From the NCBI GenBank assembly GCA_019119835.1, contig DWWE01000069.1, positions 1 to 34,730 of the forward strand: a stretch of 34,730 nucleotides of DNA, read 5' to 3'. The position numbers and the translations under genes are program-made. The stretch's first letter is position 1, and each line of letters opens with the position of its first letter. Shown in pieces: positions 32,169 to 34,730 of the stretch. This DNA comes from Candidatus Gemmiger stercoravium (lineage in GTDB: Bacteria > Bacillota > Clostridia > Oscillospirales > Ruminococcaceae). A model generated the notes under the pieces. That model was given only the letters and a program-made list of their open reading frames with translations. It was not told where the DNA came from and did no database searches.

Positions 32169-32848
32169 TGGACGAGGAATACCTGCTGCTGTCAGGCATT
32201 CAGCACTTTTGTTTCTGCCGCCGCCAGTGGGCACTGATTCATTTGGAGCAGCAATGGCAGGAAAATCTGCGCACCGCCGAAGGCCGCCTGGACCACTCCC
32301 GCTGCCATGACGATACCCTGCGGGAAAAGCGTGGAAATCTGCTGACAGTCCGCGGAATGCGGGTGGTGTCCCACACGCTGAAACTCAGCGGCATCTGTGA
32401 TGTTGTGGAGTTCCATGCCCATCCGGACGGTGTACCGCTGCAAGGTCGGGAGGGACTATGGCTGCCCCTGCCGGTGGAATACAAGCACGGCATCGCCAAG
32501 CAAAACGATGCCGACCGGCTGCAGCTCTGTGCTCAGGCCATCGCCCTGGAAGAGATGCTGGTGTGTTATGTGCCCCGCGGTGCCTTGTACTATGCCGCGG
32601 ACCGGCGACGGGAAATGGTGGAATTCACCCCGGAACTGCGGGAAGCTACCCGCCACACCGCTGCCGAAATGAACGACTGCTTTACCCGGGGCCATACCCC
32701 CAAGGTGCGGCCGGGCAAGCATTGCAACGCCTGCTCTTTGAAAGAATTGTGTCTGCCCGCTCTCTGCCGGAAGGCTGATGCCGCCGGATATATCCGTACC
32801 CATATCCGGGATGCCCTAAGGGAGGAAACCTTATGCGAAAACTGCTGA
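32165..32848 (+). CDS. cas4: Cas4, spacer-end processing nuclease
   Basis: 227 aa. RecB-like nuclease that trims prespacers and fixes PAM orientation. Four-Cys iron-sulphur ligands appear as one N-terminal Cys (FCFC, Cys16 or Cys18) and three C-terminal (HCNACSLKELC, Cys187, Cys190, Cys196). Nuclease residues Asp79 (GICDVVEF) and Glu105-Tyr-Lys107 (VEYKHG) are present. ATG 32165 and ATG 32168 are adjacent alternatives. It overlaps cas1 by 16 bp, consistent with the Cas4-Cas1 complex of type I-C. Confidence 0.95.
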   Translation: MMDEEYLLLSGIQHFCFCRRQWALIHLEQQWQENLRTAEGRLDHSRCHDDTLREKRGNLLTVRGMRVVSHTLKLSGICDVVEFHAHPDGVPLQGREGLWLPLPVEYKHGIAKQNDADRLQLCAQAIALEEMLVCYVPRGALYYAADRRREMVEFTPELREATRHTAAEMNDCFTRGHTPKVRPGKHCNACSLKELCLPALCRKADAAGYIRTHIRDALREETLCENC

Positions 32849-33864
32849 ACACTCTCTTTGTGCTGACACCGGAATGCTATCTTTCCCTGGATGGGAAAAC
32901 GGTGGTGGTCCATCGGGACAAAGCCGAGATGGCACGCTTTCCGCTGCATACACTGGAAGGAATCCTGTCGTTCACCTACGCGGGCGCTTCCCCCGCCTTA
33001 ATGGGTGCCTGCGCCCGTCGCGGGGTGGATCTTGCCTTTTTTGCTCCCAACGGGCGTTTCCTGGCCCGTACTGTGGGGGAAGAGCGGGGCAATGTGCTGC
33101 TGCGCCAACAGCAATACCGCGTAGCCGACGATCCCGCCCTTAGCTGCCGGTACGGCAAGGGGTTTATCCTGGGCAAGGTCTACAATGCCCGATGGATACT
33201 GGAACGGGCTACCCGGGATCACCCCCAGCGGGTACCTGTGGAAACGCTGAAACTGACCTCGGCCCAGTTGGCGGCAGCCTTACCCCGCATTCAGGACAGC
33301 GCCACCCTGGAGGAGTTGAACGGTGTGGAAGGCGAAGCAGCCCAGCGATATTTTGCTGTGTTTGACAACTTGATTTTGCAGCAGCGGGGTGGGTTTACGT
33401 TTACCGGACGAAGCCGTCGGCCTCCTTTGGATGCCGTAAACGCCTTGCTTTCCTTCGCTTACACACTTCTGGCCCGGGAATGTGCCGCCGCCTTGGACGG
33501 TGTGGGGCTTGACCCCTATGTAGGCTTTCTCCACCGGTCCCGCCCCGGCCGCCAGAGCCTGGCGCTGGACCTGATGGAAGAATTGCGCGCCGTAGTGGCC
33601 GACCGGCTGGTGCTTTCCTGCATCAACCAGAAGATCGTAACGCCCAAACATTGCCAGACCCAGGAAAATGGCGCGGTGCTGCTGACTGACGAAGGACGCA
33701 AAATCTTTCTGAGCACCTGGCAGCGCCGCAAGCAAGAAACACTGACGCACCCGTTTTTGGGAGAAAAAATTCCATGGGGTCTGGTGCCCTATGTACAGGC
33801 GCTTCTGTTAGCCCGCACCCTGCGGGGCGATTTAGCCGTGTATCCGCCTTTTTTCTGGAAATAG
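32833..33864 (+). CDS. cas1: Cas1, CRISPR integrase
   Basis: 343 aa, typical I-C length. GGGAGGAAA precedes ATG 32833. Inserts new spacers with Cas2. The metal-binding residues are Glu166 in ELNGVEGEAAQRYF, His234 in YVGFLHRSRPGRQSLALDL, and Glu249 in MEELR, all conserved. The N-terminal beta domain (1-80) includes FTYAGASPALMGACARRGV. Nothing indicates loss of function. Confidence 0.96.
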   Translation: MRKLLNTLFVLTPECYLSLDGKTVVVHRDKAEMARFPLHTLEGILSFTYAGASPALMGACARRGVDLAFFAPNGRFLARTVGEERGNVLLRQQQYRVADDPALSCRYGKGFILGKVYNARWILERATRDHPQRVPVETLKLTSAQLAAALPRIQDSATLEELNGVEGEAAQRYFAVFDNLILQQRGGFTFTGRSRRPPLDAVNALLSFAYTLLARECAAALDGVGLDPYVGFLHRSRPGRQSLALDLMEELRAVVADRLVLSCINQKIVTPKHCQTQENGAVLLTDEGRKIFLSTWQRRKQETLTHPFLGEKIPWGLVPYVQALLLARTLRGDLAVYPPFFWK

Positions 33865-33887
33865 CGCGAAAATCGGGGGGATTTGTT

Positions 33888-34178
33888 ATGCTGGTGCTGA
33901 TCACTTACGATGTAAACACAGAAAACGCCGCCGGTCGCAAACGGCTGCGCAAAGTAGCCAAAGCCTGCGTGGATCATGGGCAGCGGGTGCAGAATTCGGT
34001 ATTTGAGTGTCTTCTGGATGCCGCCCAGTACGCACTGCTCAAAGCACAGCTGGCCGAATTGATCGATCCGGAACAGGACAGCCTGCGTTTTTACCGGCTG
34101 GGAAACCAGTATAAAAGCAAGGTGGAACAGCTGGGCGTTTCCCCCGCATGGGCGCAGGATGATATTTTACTGCTGTAA
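33888..34178 (+). CDS. cas2: Cas2, adaptation protein
   Basis: 96 aa. ATG 33888 follows GGGGGGATTT; longer upstream frames overlap cas1 and are rejected. Ferredoxin-like fold with Asp8 in LVLITYDVNTENAAGRKRL, RVQNSVFECLLDAAQY, and the C-terminal tail DDILLL typical of subtype I-C. Forms the Cas1-Cas2 complex. Stop TAA at 34176-34178; the leader starts directly after. Confidence 0.96.
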   Translation: MLVLITYDVNTENAAGRKRLRKVAKACVDHGQRVQNSVFECLLDAAQYALLKAQLAELIDPEQDSLRFYRLGNQYKSKVEQLGVSPAWAQDDILLL

Positions 34179-34359
34179 CACTGCCGGTGCGAACAGCAAG
34201 TTCACATAAATTATCCCGGAGAGTCGCACCGAATCTTAGGGGTAAAACAGAGATTATTCTGCCTGTTTCTTTGTAGTTCAGGCAAAATTTCTCTGTATAT
34301 TAAAGAACCTATTGTATGGTTTGATACAAAAGTGCAACTGTTTTTTAGGCACTTTTGCC
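34179..34359 (+). promoter_or_regulatory. CRISPR leader with three inverted repeats and a possible promoter
   Basis: A/T-rich 181-bp stretch between cas2 and the first repeat. Inverted repeats: TGCCTG/CAGGCA (34260-34265 and 34279-34284), TTGTAT/ATACAA (34312-34329 overall), and AAAAGTGC/GCACTTTT (34328-34335 and 34349-34356) ending 3 bp before repeat 1. TATATT at 34296-34301 could be the array promoter -10. A leader next to cas2 means new spacers enter at 34360. Confidence 0.6.
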
Positions 34360-34730
34360 GTCGCCCTCCCCACGGAGGGCGTGGATAGAAATAAAATCAA
34401 GCGCGACGGCTGCGGCAAACAGCCAAAACGGTCGCCCTCCCCACGGAGGGCGTGGATAGAAATGGAGATGCTTTTGTACAGCCGGACAAGCTGCCCGGTC
34501 GCCCTCCCCACGGAGGGCGTGGATAGAAATTCGAAGATGTCGAAATGGATAATGCTGCTGCTGGTCGCCCTCCCCACGGAGGGCGTGGATAGAAATTCTG
34601 GCGGGCTTCCTGCCGCGCCTGCTGCACGGGTCGCCCTCCCCACGGAGGGCGTGGATAGAAATCCGTTTTGCTTCACCGTCCACGCCCGCAAGGCGGGTCG
34701 CCCTCCCCACGGAGGGCGTGGATAGAAATG
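34360..34730 (+). CRISPR. Type I-C CRISPR array, leader end; six repeats, five whole spacers, continues beyond the window
   Basis: Six identical 33-bp repeats start at 34360, 34431, 34498, 34564, 34630 and 34697. Each begins GTCGCCCTCC, has an 8-bp palindrome CGCCCTCC/GGAGGGCG around CCAC, and ends GTGGATAGAAAT, the type I-C form that Cas5c cuts after the hairpin. Spacers: 34393-34430 (38 nt), 34464-34497 (34), 34531-34563 (33), 34597-34629 (33), 34663-34696 (34). The array runs past 34730. I see no spacer match within this window. Confidence 0.98.

Noticed and set aside
34278-34725. Open frames on both strands across the CRISPR array
   Set aside because: Repetitive peptides are translations of the repeats.
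34360-34730. Spacers targeting sequences within this window
   Set aside because: No match spotted by eye on either strand; a computed search would be needed to be certain.

Overview
The window reads as a GC-rich gut Firmicute, most likely an Oscillospiraceae/Ruminococcaceae relative of the Gemmiger, Subdoligranulum or Faecalibacterium type. This is inferred from AGGAGG-type ribosome sites, extended -10 promoters (TGnTATACT), LplB/YtcP-type sugar permeases and a type I-C CRISPR system. No 16S or housekeeping marker is present, so the taxon is not proven. All protein genes except one small XRE regulator are on the + strand.

Region 1 (1-12188) is a glycan-use locus. It holds the 3' part of a solute-binding protein gene, a very large heparinase II/III-like lyase with no signal peptide, two LplB/YtcP-type permeases, a GH88 unsaturated glucuronyl hydrolase, a GH36 alpha-galactosidase-like enzyme with a frameshift near its 3' end, and a GH43 beta-xylosidase-like enzyme. 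Oligosaccharides carrying uronic acid would be imported and then cut in the cytoplasm by the lyase, by GH88 (which removes the unsaturated uronyl residue) and by the exo-glycosidases. No transporter ATPase is encoded in the part of the locus that is visible.

Region 2 (12189-20300) is a tRNA-anchored integration hot spot. A tRNA-Arg(CCG) gene on the minus strand is followed by two 203-bp tandem units. Each unit carries a tRNA 5' half, a pair of GTGGTCA arm-type repeats spaced 11 bp apart, and a 7-bp core equal to the tRNA anticodon loop. The last core sits inside a complete attP-like arrangement. Its 164-bp right arm recurs at 20136-20299, so a 7.2-kb segment is bounded by direct repeats although it has no integrase. 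The cargo is a six-gene operon: a UgpC/MsmK-type ATPase, two permeases, a lipoprotein binding protein, an RNase J-like beta-CASP protein and SurE.

Region 3 (20301-22109) holds a zinc-ribbon membrane protein under a palindrome-overlapped promoter, a small membrane protein, and a convergent XRE regulator.

Region 4 (22298-26465) is a compact five-gene operon: a small Cys-rich protein, a WYL-domain regulator, an HNH-like protein with C-terminal membrane segments, a YkgJ-family Cys-cluster protein, and a protein with a Gly/Ala-rich hydrophobic core flanked by helices. It ends at a good terminator immediately upstream of the cas genes. I know of no characterised system with this composition; it is the best candidate for an undescribed defence or toxin module.

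Region 5 (26645-34730) is a complete type I-C CRISPR-Cas locus in canonical order (cas3, cas5c, cas8c, cas7c, cas4, cas1, cas2), then a leader with several inverted repeats and the leader end of an array: six identical 33-bp repeats and five complete spacers, continuing past the window edge.
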